32,221 bases of DNA from assembly GCA_041441455.1 (NCBI GenBank), contig JASDTB010000011.1, positions 1 to 32,221 of the forward strand, read 5' to 3'. Both the position numbers and the translations under genes were made by a program. The first letter of the stretch is position 1. Each line of letters opens with the position of its first letter. Shown in pieces: positions 1 to 7,407 of the stretch. Source of the DNA: JAFIHK01 sp041441455 (GTDB taxonomy: Bacteria > Bacteroidota > Bacteroidia > Bacteroidales > UBA932). Below the pieces are notes generated by a model. That model was given only the letters and a program-made list of their open reading frames with translations, was not told the origin of the DNA and did no database searches.

Positions 1-49
1 GACGAGCGTTAAGAAAAACATCAAAGTGCTCACCGGCAGCTAATGGCAT

Positions 50-149
50 NNNNNNNNNNNNNNNNNNNNNNNNNNNNNNNNNNNNNNNNNNNNNNNNNNN
101 NNNNNNNNNNNNNNNNNNNNNNNNNNNNNNNNNNNNNNNNNNNNNNNNN
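50..149. other. Assembly gap (100 N)
   Basis: Exactly 100 N characters, the conventional placeholder for a scaffold gap of unknown size. The gap abuts a tandem repeat on its right. On its left, bases 36-49 resemble a degenerate copy of the same repeat (gcag, then ctaat, then ggcat). The gap therefore probably lies inside the repeat array, and the true copy number is unknown. The 49 bases left of the gap contain no gene I can support. Confidence 0.97.
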
Positions 150-227
150 GCAGAAAAGGCATGCAGAAAAGGCATGCAGAAAAGGCATGCAGAAAAGGCA
201 TGCAGAAAAGGCATGCAAAAAAGGCTT
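150..227. repeat. 13-bp tandem repeat, five exact copies plus one degenerate copy
   Basis: The unit gcagaaaaggcat repeats exactly at 150-162, 163-175, 176-188, 189-201 and 202-214. A diverged copy, gcaaaaaaggctt, follows at 215-227. Each junction creates the palindrome GCATGC, so any two neighbouring units could pair as a 6-bp stem with a 7-nt loop. The period of 13 is not a multiple of three, and apparent reading frames through it run into the N gap, so I do not call it coding. The last copy overlaps the stop codon of the minus-strand flippase-like gene, so the array lies immediately downstream of that gene. Confidence 0.95.
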
Positions 228-1227
228 ACTGCAGAATGGACTTTTTGGTTCGGGCTTTGTCTAAACTGAAAATGATCAGAGAGATTGCCCCGAACAAAAT
301 CATCGTGAAAGTTTGCGAACCATGCGAAATGGTTGCGAAAATGACACCAGAAGTTTGAGTTATACCATAAACTGAGGCAAGAGCAAGGCTGATGATGAAG
401 TGGTAGGCTCCGATCCCGCCTTGAACAGGAACTACCCAGCCAAGACCACCAACCATCATTAGAAATAGAGCGTCAAGCGGACCAAGACCAGCAACAGCCG
501 GAAAAGCCATGATTGTAGTCCAGCTCATTAACCAGTAACAAACCCAAAGCAATACAGTGTAAAGAAGAAACAACCATTTTTGCTTCATTTTAATACCAGT
601 CAACAGACCTTTGATCAAACCCTTAACGAGGTCTGTCAATTTCCTTAAAAGCGGATGGCTTGAGCGATATTTGTAAAGGATGTATGAGAAAATTGCAAAA
701 GCAGCGAATGTCGCAAGAGCAAACCAAATCAAATTAGTTGAGAACTTATCGCCCAATGCACTAACAATTTCACGATTTATAAAATGACCAAAAAGATCCC
801 ATGAGAAGAAGACAAGAGAGAAGGTGATTAGAATCAGACAAAGTAGATCGATACTACGCTCAAGCACCACAGTCCCAGCAACAGACTCAAAAGCAAGTCC
901 AGTCTTATTTGTAATCACACCACAACGAGCAATCTCCCCCGCACGAGGAATCGCAAGGTTTGTGAAATAGGCAATGTTGACAGCGTGAAAAGAGTCCCTG
1001 CGAGTAACTTTTTTGTCTAAAGGAAGCATAAGCAGACGCCATCTAAGAGCACGAATATAAAAGGCAACGACACTTATAACCATCGATACAGTTATCCAAC
1101 GAAAGTCACAGCTCGATAAGCCCCCTACAAAATCATCCCACTTAACCTCTTTGAAAGAGAAGTATAGAAGAACACCAGCTATTGCCAAAAGAGCAATATA
1201 TTTTAACGCAGAGTATAGTTTAGACAT
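226..1227 (-). CDS. YbhN/LPG-synthase-type flippase-like integral membrane protein
   Basis: A 333-residue polytopic membrane protein. Its many hydrophobic segments and the late motif GGLGWVVPVQGGIGAYHF fit the lysylphosphatidylglycerol synthase transmembrane/YbhN family (flippase-like domain). Related domains move lipids across the inner membrane, but stand-alone members such as this one, which lacks an aminoacyl-transferase domain, have no settled substrate. The gene is the last of the panC-panD operon: its ATG overlaps the panD stop codon by one base (TAATG), implying translational coupling. Its stop codon touches the 13-bp tandem repeat. The family call is firm; the substrate is unknown, and any link to pantothenate synthesis rests only on gene order. 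Confidence 0.85.
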   Translation of the reverse strand: MSKLYSALKYIALLAIAGVLLYFSFKEVKWDDFVGGLSSCDFRWITVSMVISVVAFYIRALRWRLLMLPLDKKVTRRDSFHAVNIAYFTNLAIPRAGEIARCGVITNKTGLAFESVAGTVVLERSIDLLCLILITFSLVFFSWDLFGHFINREIVSALGDKFSTNLIWFALATFAAFAIFSYILYKYRSSHPLLRKLTDLVKGLIKGLLTGIKMKQKWLFLLYTVLLWVCYWLMSWTTIMAFPAVAGLGPLDALFLMMVGGLGWVVPVQGGIGAYHFIISLALASVYGITQTSGVIFATISHGSQTFTMILFGAISLIIFSLDKARTKKSILQ

Positions 1228-1580
1228 TATTCAATAATCTTGTTAGTATTAGAATCTGGGAAAACCACTTTTGGTTTAAACTCCATCGCCTCTTGAGGGG
1301 TCATTTGAGTATAAGCCATTATGATTACAAGGTCGCCAACCGAAAACTTATGAGCCGCAGCACCATTAATTCCAATCTTACCACTACCTCTCTCACCCTT
1401 GATTACGTAAGTCTCAATTCTCTCCCCATTAGTAATATTTACAATCGAAACCTTTTCGTTAGGAAACAATCCTGCAGCATCAATCAAATCCTCGTCGATA
1501 GTGATGCTTCCAATGTAGTGCAAGTTTGCCTCAGTAACCTTTGCTCTGTGAATTTTTGATTTAAGTATCTCTAATAACAT
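1227..1580 (-). CDS. panD: Aspartate 1-decarboxylase
   Basis: A cytoplasmic pyruvoyl enzyme that decarboxylates L-aspartate to beta-alanine for pantothenate and CoA synthesis. The protein has 117 residues, about the usual length. The proenzyme self-cleavage site is visible as Gly24-Ser25 in YIGSITID, which would generate the pyruvoyl group on Ser25. The conserved NGERIETYVIKGERGSG and NGAAAHKFSVGDLVIIMAY segments are present. It lies one base downstream of the panC stop codon and overlaps the following flippase-like gene by one base. PanD and PanC therefore supply beta-alanine and join it to pantoate from one transcript. No panB is present in this window. Confidence 0.96.
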   Translation of the reverse strand: MLLEILKSKIHRAKVTEANLHYIGSITIDEDLIDAAGLFPNEKVSIVNITNGERIETYVIKGERGSGKIGINGAAAHKFSVGDLVIIMAYTQMTPQEAMEFKPKVVFPDSNTNKIIE

Positions 1581-1581
1581 T

Positions 1582-2421
1582 TTACTTCAGTTTAATATTG
1601 TCGATCAATCTTATCTCTCCCGCATAAACAGCCGTACAAAGCTGAATGTTTGCAGCATCAGTCCAATTTTTGACAGGCCTTAAAGTCTCCGCATCAACAA
1701 TCTCCACATACTCAACCTTAAGAAGTGGTTCAGAGTTGATCTGCCCGACAATTGACCTCTGCAATTCATCAATAGTGTAGTCGTCTCTCAAAAGTGATGC
1801 CTTGAATAAAACCTCATATATAAATGGAGCCACAGCACGATGCTCTTTTGAAAGAAGCATATTTCTCGAACTCATCGCCAGACCATCGCTTTCGCGAAGA
1901 GTTGGACATCCGATGATTTCAATTGGATAACCAAGCTGTTTAGTAATATATCTAATGATTGCTAACTGCTGAAAATCTTTCTCACCAAAAAAGGCATAAC
2001 GAGGGCGGACAATATCGAACAGACGAGAGACAACCTTCGCAACCCCATTAAAATGCCCAGGTCGACGAGGGCCTTCGCCAGTTAAGTCGAGACCACCAAG
2101 ATCGAAAAGACGGTTATCTTCGACAGGATAGATATCCTCATAAGTGGGAATAAAGACAACATCTGCTCCAGCATCGCCCAAAAGTCTGCAATCGGCATCC
2201 TCAGTGCGCGGATAACGAGCCAGGTCATCGGGATTATTAAATTGCGTTGGGTTGACAAAGATACTCACAACCGTAATTGAGGCCTTCTCTTTAGATGTCT
2301 TCACCAGAGATATGTGACCATTGTGAAGAGCACCCATCGTAGGAACAAATCCAATGTCATTACCAGAGCGAAAAGGAACGAGAGCCGACTCTAGTTCTGA
2401 CAATGACTTACATACTATCAT
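1582..2421 (-). CDS. panC: Pantoate--beta-alanine ligase (pantothenate synthetase)
   Basis: ATP-dependent condensation of pantoate and beta-alanine to pantothenate, in the cytoplasm. With the start at 2421 the protein has 279 residues, normal for the family. Visible motifs are the nucleotide-binding PTMGALHNGH (27-36), FVNPTQF (55-61), GEKDFQQ (146-152) and LAMSSRN (181-187, the KMSKS-like loop). An in-frame ATG at 2490 would add 23 residues. I reject it because a good promoter (-7 TAGGTTTG at 2440-2447) lies inside that extension, and the family normally begins at a Met just before a segment like IVCKSLSEL. It is the first gene of a panC-panD-flippase operon, divergent from the adenosine kinase gene. 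Confidence 0.96.
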   Translation of the reverse strand: MIVCKSLSELESALVPFRSGNDIGFVPTMGALHNGHISLVKTSKEKASITVVSIFVNPTQFNNPDDLARYPRTEDADCRLLGDAGADVVFIPTYEDIYPVEDNRLFDLGGLDLTGEGPRRPGHFNGVAKVVSRLFDIVRPRYAFFGEKDFQQLAIIRYITKQLGYPIEIIGCPTLRESDGLAMSSRNMLLSKEHRAVAPFIYEVLFKASLLRDDYTIDELQRSIVGQINSEPLLKVEYVEIVDAETLRPVKNWTDAANIQLCTAVYAGEIRLIDNIKLK

Positions 2422-2433
2422 TGCTTTTTTAAA

Positions 2434-2466
2434 TTTTTGCAAACCTACAAAAAAATTAGAACTTTG
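2434..2466 (+). promoter_or_regulatory. Probable promoter for adenosine kinase gene
   Basis: TTTTTG (2434-2439) is followed after 19 bp by GAACTTTG (2459-2466), one mismatch from TAnnTTTG. The predicted start of transcription is about 25 bases ahead of the ATG at 2499. This element overlaps the divergent panC promoter on the other strand, so the two polymerases would compete for the same roughly 40 bp. Confidence 0.5.
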
Positions 2467-2473
2467 CACCAAA
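2440..2473 (-). promoter_or_regulatory. Bacteroidetes-type promoter for panC operon
   Basis: On the minus strand, TTTG (complement of 2470-2473) is followed 22 bp later by TAGGTTTG (complement of 2440-2447). The latter is an exact match to the Bacteroidetes -7 consensus TAnnTTTG. Transcription should begin about 10 bases upstream of the panC ATG at 2421. The spacing is slightly longer than elsewhere in this window, so the -33 assignment is the weaker part. Confidence 0.6.
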
Positions 2474-2498
2474 TTAGAAAAACAACCCATTTCCTTTA

Positions 2499-3494
2499 AT
2501 GAAATCTATCCTAGGAATCGGTAATGCACTTACCGATATTTTGGCTGTCCTACAGGACGATAGTTTATTGAATAAATATCACCTTCCAAAAGGCAGCATG
2601 CAACACGTCGACAGAGAGACTGGCGACAAAATCTGGCAAAATCTTAAGCCCATGGGAGTGCAGCTAGTGGCGGGCGGATCGGCAGCAAATACAATAACAG
2701 GAACAGCAGTCTTAGGAATGAACTCTGGCTTTATAGGTAAAGTGGGAGACGACGAACTAGGTTCTCTTTTCAAATCAGACCAAGCCCGAAACGGAATCTG
2801 CTCCAACCTGTTAAAAGGTAAGGCAGCTTCTGGTAGAGCAATGGTTTTCATAACAGCACCAAACGCCGAAAGGACATTTGCAGTTTATCTTGGAGCAGCT
2901 ATTGAGCTAGTTCCCGAAGACCTGACTATTGAGATGTTTAAAGGCTACGACTATTTTCACATTGAGGGATATTTGGTGCAAAATCAAGACCTAGTAAGAA
3001 GAGCAGTCGAGCTTGCGAAAGAGAATAACATGGTAATTTCGCTAGACATGGCAAGTTATAATGTAGTTGAATCTAACGAAGCCTTTTTGCACGATATTGT
3101 TGAAAATTATGTAGATATCGTCTTCGCAAACGAAACCGAAGCCGAAGTCTTCACAGGGAAACAACCACGCGAAGCATTAGACGAGATTGCAAAGCTCTGC
3201 AAGGTTGCTGTTGTAAAAATCGGAAAAGATGGCTCTATGATTAAGAGTGGAGACGAATATCACTATATAGAGGCATGGCCGGCAGATACAATAGATGCAA
3301 CAGGAGCTGGAGACATCTATGCTGCAGGTTTCCTTTATGCTCACTCAACAGGCCAGTCACTAAAAATGTGCGGAGACATTGGATCTATCGTCGCAGCAAA
3401 AGTGGTAGAGGTAATCGGTCCGAAAATAGACATACCTCGCTGGAAAAAAGCAAAACAAGAGATTCGAGATCTACTGGGTGTCGAGAAGCTATAA
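2499..3494 (+). CDS. PfkB-family adenosine kinase
   Basis: A 331-residue ribokinase/PfkB-fold sugar kinase of the type usually annotated as adenosine kinase in Bacteroidetes; it would phosphorylate adenosine to AMP in purine salvage. The first PfkB signature region is VAGGSAANT (57-65). The anion-hole and catalytic motif DATGAGD is at 266-272, with Asp272 as the predicted base. The NETEAEVF segment at 211-218 matches the NxxE motif. The N-terminal lid strand GIGNALTDILA is typical of the family. The gene is monocistronic: divergent from panC and closed by a strong terminator 15 bases past its stop. PfkB kinases are hard to assign to one substrate by sequence alone, so the substrate is inferred from resemblance. 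Confidence 0.88.
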   Translation: MKSILGIGNALTDILAVLQDDSLLNKYHLPKGSMQHVDRETGDKIWQNLKPMGVQLVAGGSAANTITGTAVLGMNSGFIGKVGDDELGSLFKSDQARNGICSNLLKGKAASGRAMVFITAPNAERTFAVYLGAAIELVPEDLTIEMFKGYDYFHIEGYLVQNQDLVRRAVELAKENNMVISLDMASYNVVESNEAFLHDIVENYVDIVFANETEAEVFTGKQPREALDEIAKLCKVAVVKIGKDGSMIKSGDEYHYIEAWPADTIDATGAGDIYAAGFLYAHSTGQSLKMCGDIGSIVAAKVVEVIGPKIDIPRWKKAKQEIRDLLGVEKL

Positions 3495-3508
3495 AAGAAA
3501 AAATTGAG

Positions 3509-3538
3509 AAAGTTGCATCGTTGGTGCAACTTTTTTTT
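3509..3538 (+). terminator. Rho-independent terminator after adenosine kinase
   Basis: A perfect 9-bp stem (AAAGTTGCA at 3509-3517 paired with TGCAACTTT at 3525-3533), a 7-nt loop, and a run of eight T from 3531 to 3538. It begins 15 bases after the stop codon. It is the clearest terminator in the window and separates the kinase from the following receptor gene. Confidence 0.9.
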
Positions 3539-3577
3539 CTACTCTTTCGTCTAAAAACAAAAGACTAAAATAAGAGT

Positions 3578-6016
3578 ATGAAAAAAAGATTAACATCTGC
3601 ACTTTTAACAGGATTAATGATTTTTGCTTTAAGCGCAGGTTTGGTAGCAAAACCCGAAAACACAATCACAGGTAAGATAATAGACAAAGAGGCAAAGGGA
3701 AATCTCTCATTTGCAACAGTTATAGTAACCGACGGAGCTGGAAAAGTAATTACAGCAGGAACCTCAGGCGACGACGGTCTGTTTAAGTTAAACCTTCCTC
3801 CAAAAGGGGATTATAAATTAAAAGTATCCTATATTGGTTACAAGGACACAACTTTTGCACTATCAGTTAAAGATCAAGTAACCGATCTCAATATCGGACA
3901 GATCTTTTTAAATGCAGACTCGCAAACATTAAAGGCAGCTGTATTGACTTCTAAAGTTCCTGTTATTGAGCAAAAATTAGATAAAATCGTAATGAATGTC
4001 TCAGAAGCAGTTGCTACTAACGGAAGCACAGCAATGGAACTTTTAAGACGAGCTCCAGGAGTATCTCTCGACCCTAATGGGAATATCAAGCTTAATGGAA
4101 ACAGTGTCCAGATTTGGATAGATGGCCGCCCTTCTAATTTGACAGGGACAGATCTAGAGGGAATGTTGAGCTCAACCGATGGATCGATGATTGATAAAAT
4201 TGAGGTGATAACTCGCCCCTCTTCGAAATATGATGCTGCCGGTTCGGGCGGAATCATCAACATCCGAACAAAAAAGAACTTTTTGAAAGGTATTAATGGT
4301 ACAGTAAAGGCTGCCTACAATATGTCTCACTACGACAGATATTACCACTCAGGCGATTTTGCAATGATGATGAATTATAGATCCGAAAAGACAAGTACTA
4401 CAATAAATTATGCTCCACGCTACCACCAAGGAATGAACCGATTTAATACATCTACACTCTATAACGATGGAAGAGCAATCTATAGCCACACCAATTTCGA
4501 CAGAGAAATAATGGTGCAAAACCTAAGTCTTACACACGACTATTTCATCAATAAAAAGACGACAGTTGGGTTTGTACTTAGCAATTTGTGGAGAACCTAC
4601 TATGAGATGTCCGACCCAACAACTGGAAGCGAATTTTATAACAGCAATTCAACACTTCAGCACAATGTTACTACAAAAATCGATAATGACTTTGGATTCT
4701 CTAACCTATCTGCAAATGCATATCTTAATCATAAATTTGCAAAAGATAAGGAGTTGACAATCAATGCAGACTACTATTATTATGATATGAGTAGAATCGC
4801 ATTCCAAAGCAATATCTACAAAGATATTAATGGGAATGAAAGCAATATCCCAGTTATATTTAAAAATCTGTCAGCACAATATATTAATATTAAATCCATT
4901 AAGGCCGATTACGAGCAGCCGCTTTGGAAAAATAGTAAATTAGAGACAGGTGCAAAATATGCAAAGAGCACTACAGACAACAATCTTGACTGGTTAGACA
5001 TGACTTCTGGTACTTGGGTGCCTAATGCACCAAAGAGCACAGACTTCATATACCACGAAGACATATTAGCTGGTTATGCGTCGGTAGAGCATATGTTCAA
5101 TGAGAAATTTTCTATCAAAGGAGGATTAAGAGCAGAATATACAAATGCGAAAGGAGAGTGGATAAGTGCAGATACAGTAACCTCTAAGAGCTATGTTGAT
5201 CTATTCCCAACTCTATACTTTAACTATAACCCAAATAAAAATCTAAGATTGGGACTAGCATATTCAAGAAGAATCAATAGACCTAACTTTGAGCAAGTAC
5301 AACCACAAAGCTACTTCATCGATGCTACAAGTGCAGCAAAAGGTGATCCCTCAATTGATCCTCAATATACCGACGCTGTTTCATTATCGTTAGGTGTAAA
5401 GAAACACATCAACTTCACATTGATGTACGATTACACAAGTAAATTGATTTCTCAAATACCAAGTTATGACAATGTTACTGGAATTAAGATTATTACTTGG
5501 GCAAACTTTGGAACAATGTCGAATGTTAGTCTAAACTTCTCTCTATCTGAATTTCCAATTACAAAATGGCTATACTTAAGTACAAATATGAGAGTTTACA
5601 ATAACGTGACTAAAAGAGAGAGTTATCGTGGTTCACAAACAGCTTTTTCTGGAGATTTCAGCACAATGGTGCTCTTGCCAAAAAATATGAAACTAGAGTT
5701 TAGTGGTTGGTATGAGAGTGGAAATGTATATGGCTACTTCAAGGCAAAATCGCAAGGCGAATTTAATGCTGGCTTCAAAAAGGGATTTTTAGATAACAAA
5801 GCACTCTTGTCAATCTTAGTAACAGATATCTTTAGAACAAATATCAATAGAGTAGAGATGAAAGACAATGTATTCGATGACTACAAATTCCGTTCATACT
5901 ACAGAAGTCAAAGATTCAATATCTCATTCACCTATAAATTCGGACAGAGCAAGGCCTATAGAAGGAAGAACCTTAACAATACCGATGAGGCTGCAAGGGT
6001 AAGCGCAGGAAACTAA
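3578..6016 (+). CDS. TonB-receptor-like outer-membrane beta-barrel protein with carboxypeptidase-regulatory-like domain
   Basis: An 812-residue outer-membrane protein. Residues 1-24 are a signal peptide (KKR, then a hydrophobic stretch ending AGLVA). Residues about 29-108 form a CarboxypepD_reg-like beta-sandwich (ITGKIIDKEAKGNLSFATVI). Residues about 125-232 look like a TonB plug, with MELLRRAPGVSLD, IWIDGRPSNL, KIEVITRPSSKYDAAGSGG and IINIRTKK. The remainder is a beta-barrel rich in alternating aromatic residues, of the kind seen in the outer membrane beta-barrel family (OMP_b-brl_3). I see no clear SusD partner next door and no convincing TonB box, and the ligand cannot be named. The C-terminus runs on some 25 residues past the last predicted strand (FNISFTYKF), so the usual terminal aromatic is missing. 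It is convergent with the dNK gene, 24 bases away. Confidence 0.85.
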   Translation: MKKRLTSALLTGLMIFALSAGLVAKPENTITGKIIDKEAKGNLSFATVIVTDGAGKVITAGTSGDDGLFKLNLPPKGDYKLKVSYIGYKDTTFALSVKDQVTDLNIGQIFLNADSQTLKAAVLTSKVPVIEQKLDKIVMNVSEAVATNGSTAMELLRRAPGVSLDPNGNIKLNGNSVQIWIDGRPSNLTGTDLEGMLSSTDGSMIDKIEVITRPSSKYDAAGSGGIINIRTKKNFLKGINGTVKAAYNMSHYDRYYHSGDFAMMMNYRSEKTSTTINYAPRYHQGMNRFNTSTLYNDGRAIYSHTNFDREIMVQNLSLTHDYFINKKTTVGFVLSNLWRTYYEMSDPTTGSEFYNSNSTLQHNVTTKIDNDFGFSNLSANAYLNHKFAKDKELTINADYYYYDMSRIAFQSNIYKDINGNESNIPVIFKNLSAQYINIKSIKADYEQPLWKNSKLETGAKYAKSTTDNNLDWLDMTSGTWVPNAPKSTDFIYHEDILAGYASVEHMFNEKFSIKGGLRAEYTNAKGEWISADTVTSKSYVDLFPTLYFNYNPNKNLRLGLAYSRRINRPNFEQVQPQSYFIDATSAAKGDPSIDPQYTDAVSLSLGVKKHINFTLMYDYTSKLISQIPSYDNVTGIKIITWANFGTMSNVSLNFSLSEFPITKWLYLSTNMRVYNNVTKRESYRGSQTAFSGDFSTMVLLPKNMKLEFSGWYESGNVYGYFKAKSQGEFNAGFKKGFLDNKALLSILVTDIFRTNINRVEMKDNVFDDYKFRSYYRSQRFNISFTYKFGQSKAYRRKNLNNTDEAARVSAGN

Positions 6017-6040
6017 TAGGGAGAGAGATTATAAAATATC

Positions 6041-6655
6041 CTAAAACAGACCGTGAAGTAGAGCGTCGATTTTATCGATAACAAGGCTCAGATCTTCCGG
6101 TCTGTCTTCAAACTTGTTCTCGTCAACATCAATCACCAATATTTTACTATCCTTATAAGAGGCAATCCACTCCTCGTAGCGGTTGTTCAGCCCCGACAGA
6201 TAGTCAATTCTTATCCCCGACTCATAGTCTCTTCCTCTCTTATGAATCTGAGAAACAAGATTTGGGATTGAAGACCTGAGATAGATAAGCAGATCGGGAG
6301 GATTCACCAGCGAGAGCATAAGATCGAAAAGAGAGTTGTAATTTTCGAAATCGCGACTGCTCATAAGCCCCATGCTATGAAGATTAGGTGCGAAGATTCT
6401 AGCATCTTCATATATAGTTCTGTCCTGAATAACATTGATGTTCGACCTCTGAATATCTACAATACCTTTGAATCGCTGATTAAGAAAAAAGATCTGGAGA
6501 TTGAATGACCATCTTTGCATATCGTTATAAAAATCGGCTAAATATGGATTGTTATCTACCTCTTCGTACTTTGCTTCCCAATTGTAATGTTTTGATAATA
6601 ATCTAGTCAGAGTGGTCTTGCCGCTTCCGATGTTGCCGGCGATTGCTATATGCAT
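6041..6655 (-). CDS. Deoxynucleoside kinase (deoxyadenosine/deoxyguanosine kinase type)
   Basis: A 204-residue cytoplasmic kinase that phosphorylates deoxynucleosides for salvage. The P-loop GNIGSGKT is at residues 7-14. The acidic base segment EEVDNNPYLADFY follows at 31-43, and QDRTIYEDARIFA at 77-89 corresponds to the family's ERS/DRS substrate motif. IYLRSSIPNLVSQIHKRGRDYE supplies the lid arginines. Length and motifs fit the dNK family (bacterial dAK/dGK, related to eukaryotic dCK/dGK). Substrate preference cannot be read from sequence alone. The gene is divergent from pcm across a 72-bp region with a striking dyad. Confidence 0.9.
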   Translation of the reverse strand: MHIAIAGNIGSGKTTLTRLLSKHYNWEAKYEEVDNNPYLADFYNDMQRWSFNLQIFFLNQRFKGIVDIQRSNINVIQDRTIYEDARIFAPNLHSMGLMSSRDFENYNSLFDLMLSLVNPPDLLIYLRSSIPNLVSQIHKRGRDYESGIRIDYLSGLNNRYEEWIASYKDSKILVIDVDENKFEDRPEDLSLVIDKIDALLHGLF

Positions 6656-6692
6656 AATAGATGATTTAGAAGTTTTGGGTCTGTTAGTCTGA

Positions 6693-6724
6693 GCAAAATT
6701 AAGAAAATCTTTTCGTAATTTTGC
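6693..6724. promoter_or_regulatory. Near-perfect 32-bp dyad containing both divergent -7 elements (dNK / pcm)
   Basis: The outer arms GCAAAATTA (6693-6701) and TAATTTTGC (6716-6724) are exact inverted copies, and the spacer contains a second inverted pair, GAAAA/TTTTC. Fourteen of 16 base pairs match across the dyad. Each outer arm reads as a consensus -7 box, TAATTTTG, on one strand: the minus copy (6694-6701) for the dNK gene and the plus copy (6716-6723) for pcm. Neither has a good TTTG at the usual -33 distance. The plus copy ends only four bases before the pcm ATG. It may be a bidirectional promoter, a regulator-binding dyad, or both. Confidence 0.45.
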
Positions 6725-6727
6725 AGA

Positions 6728-7372
6728 ATGTTAGATACATTGCAACACAAAGGGAGAAGAAAGAAACTGCTTGAGCAGTTAAGGGCTAAATATGAATTTG
6801 ATTCAAAAGTGATTGAGGCCATAGGGAGAGTACCAAGACACATGTTTGTAGAGCCAGGGCTAGATCATCTAGCTTATCTAGACAAACCTCTTCCGATAGG
6901 GGTTAGACAAACTATTTCTCAGCCATCTACAGTGGCATTTCAGACATCTTTACTAAATCTTAAAAAATGGGACAAGGTTCTTGAGATTGGTACAGGATGT
7001 GCATACCAGACTGCAGTACTAGTTGAGATGGGCTATAGGGTTTACAGCATCGAAAGGCAAAAGCAGTTGTACATCTCGGCACAGCAGAATCTGAACCGGT
7101 TAGATTATCAATCACCAATACTTTTTCTTGGTGACGGCTTTGCTGGTCTTCCGCAATTTGCACCTTTCAATGGCATACTTGTCACCTGTGGTGCCCCTGA
7201 AATACCAAAAGAGCTTTTAAAACAGCTTTGTGTTGGTGGGAGAATGGTGATTCCTGTAGGAGAGGTCACCCAAAAGATGATCGTAATCGACAGAGTTACC
7301 GAAGAGGAGTTTAAAGTAACTGAACATGGAGAGTTCAAGTTTGTTCCTATGTTGACGGGAACAGAAAAATAG
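6728..7372 (+). CDS. pcm: Protein-L-isoaspartate O-methyltransferase
   Basis: An SAM-dependent cytoplasmic repair enzyme that methylates isoaspartyl residues in aged proteins. It has 214 residues, normal length. Visible features are the N-terminal VPRHMFVEP (35-43), the family hallmark QTISQPSTVA (61-70, usually ISQPYTVA) and SAM motif I, VLEIGTGCAYQTAVL (84-98). GDGFAGLPQFAPFNGILVTCGAPEIPKELLKQL follows as motifs II/III. The start at 6728 matches the family N-terminus, and no alternative start fits. If the -7 box four bases upstream is used, the transcript would be nearly leaderless. It heads a plus-strand run with the MBL hydrolase 35 bases downstream. Confidence 0.95.
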   Translation: MLDTLQHKGRRKKLLEQLRAKYEFDSKVIEAIGRVPRHMFVEPGLDHLAYLDKPLPIGVRQTISQPSTVAFQTSLLNLKKWDKVLEIGTGCAYQTAVLVEMGYRVYSIERQKQLYISAQQNLNRLDYQSPILFLGDGFAGLPQFAPFNGILVTCGAPEIPKELLKQLCVGGRMVIPVGEVTQKMIVIDRVTEEEFKVTEHGEFKFVPMLTGTEK

Positions 7373-7407
7373 AGACCCGATATAGATAAAGATAATAATT
7401 GATTACA

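Noticed and set aside
43..264. Reading frames through the 13-bp repeat and N gap on both strands
   Set aside because: They depend on unknown bases and on a repeat whose period is not a multiple of three; no codon-level signal of a protein is seen.
2422..2490. N-terminal extension of panC to the ATG at 2490
   Set aside because: The extension covers the predicted panC promoter and has no counterpart in the family, whose N-terminus fits the Met at 2421.
3874..4263. 129-residue minus-strand open frame
   Set aside because: It mirrors the plug domain of the outer-membrane receptor; no independent start signal or domain.
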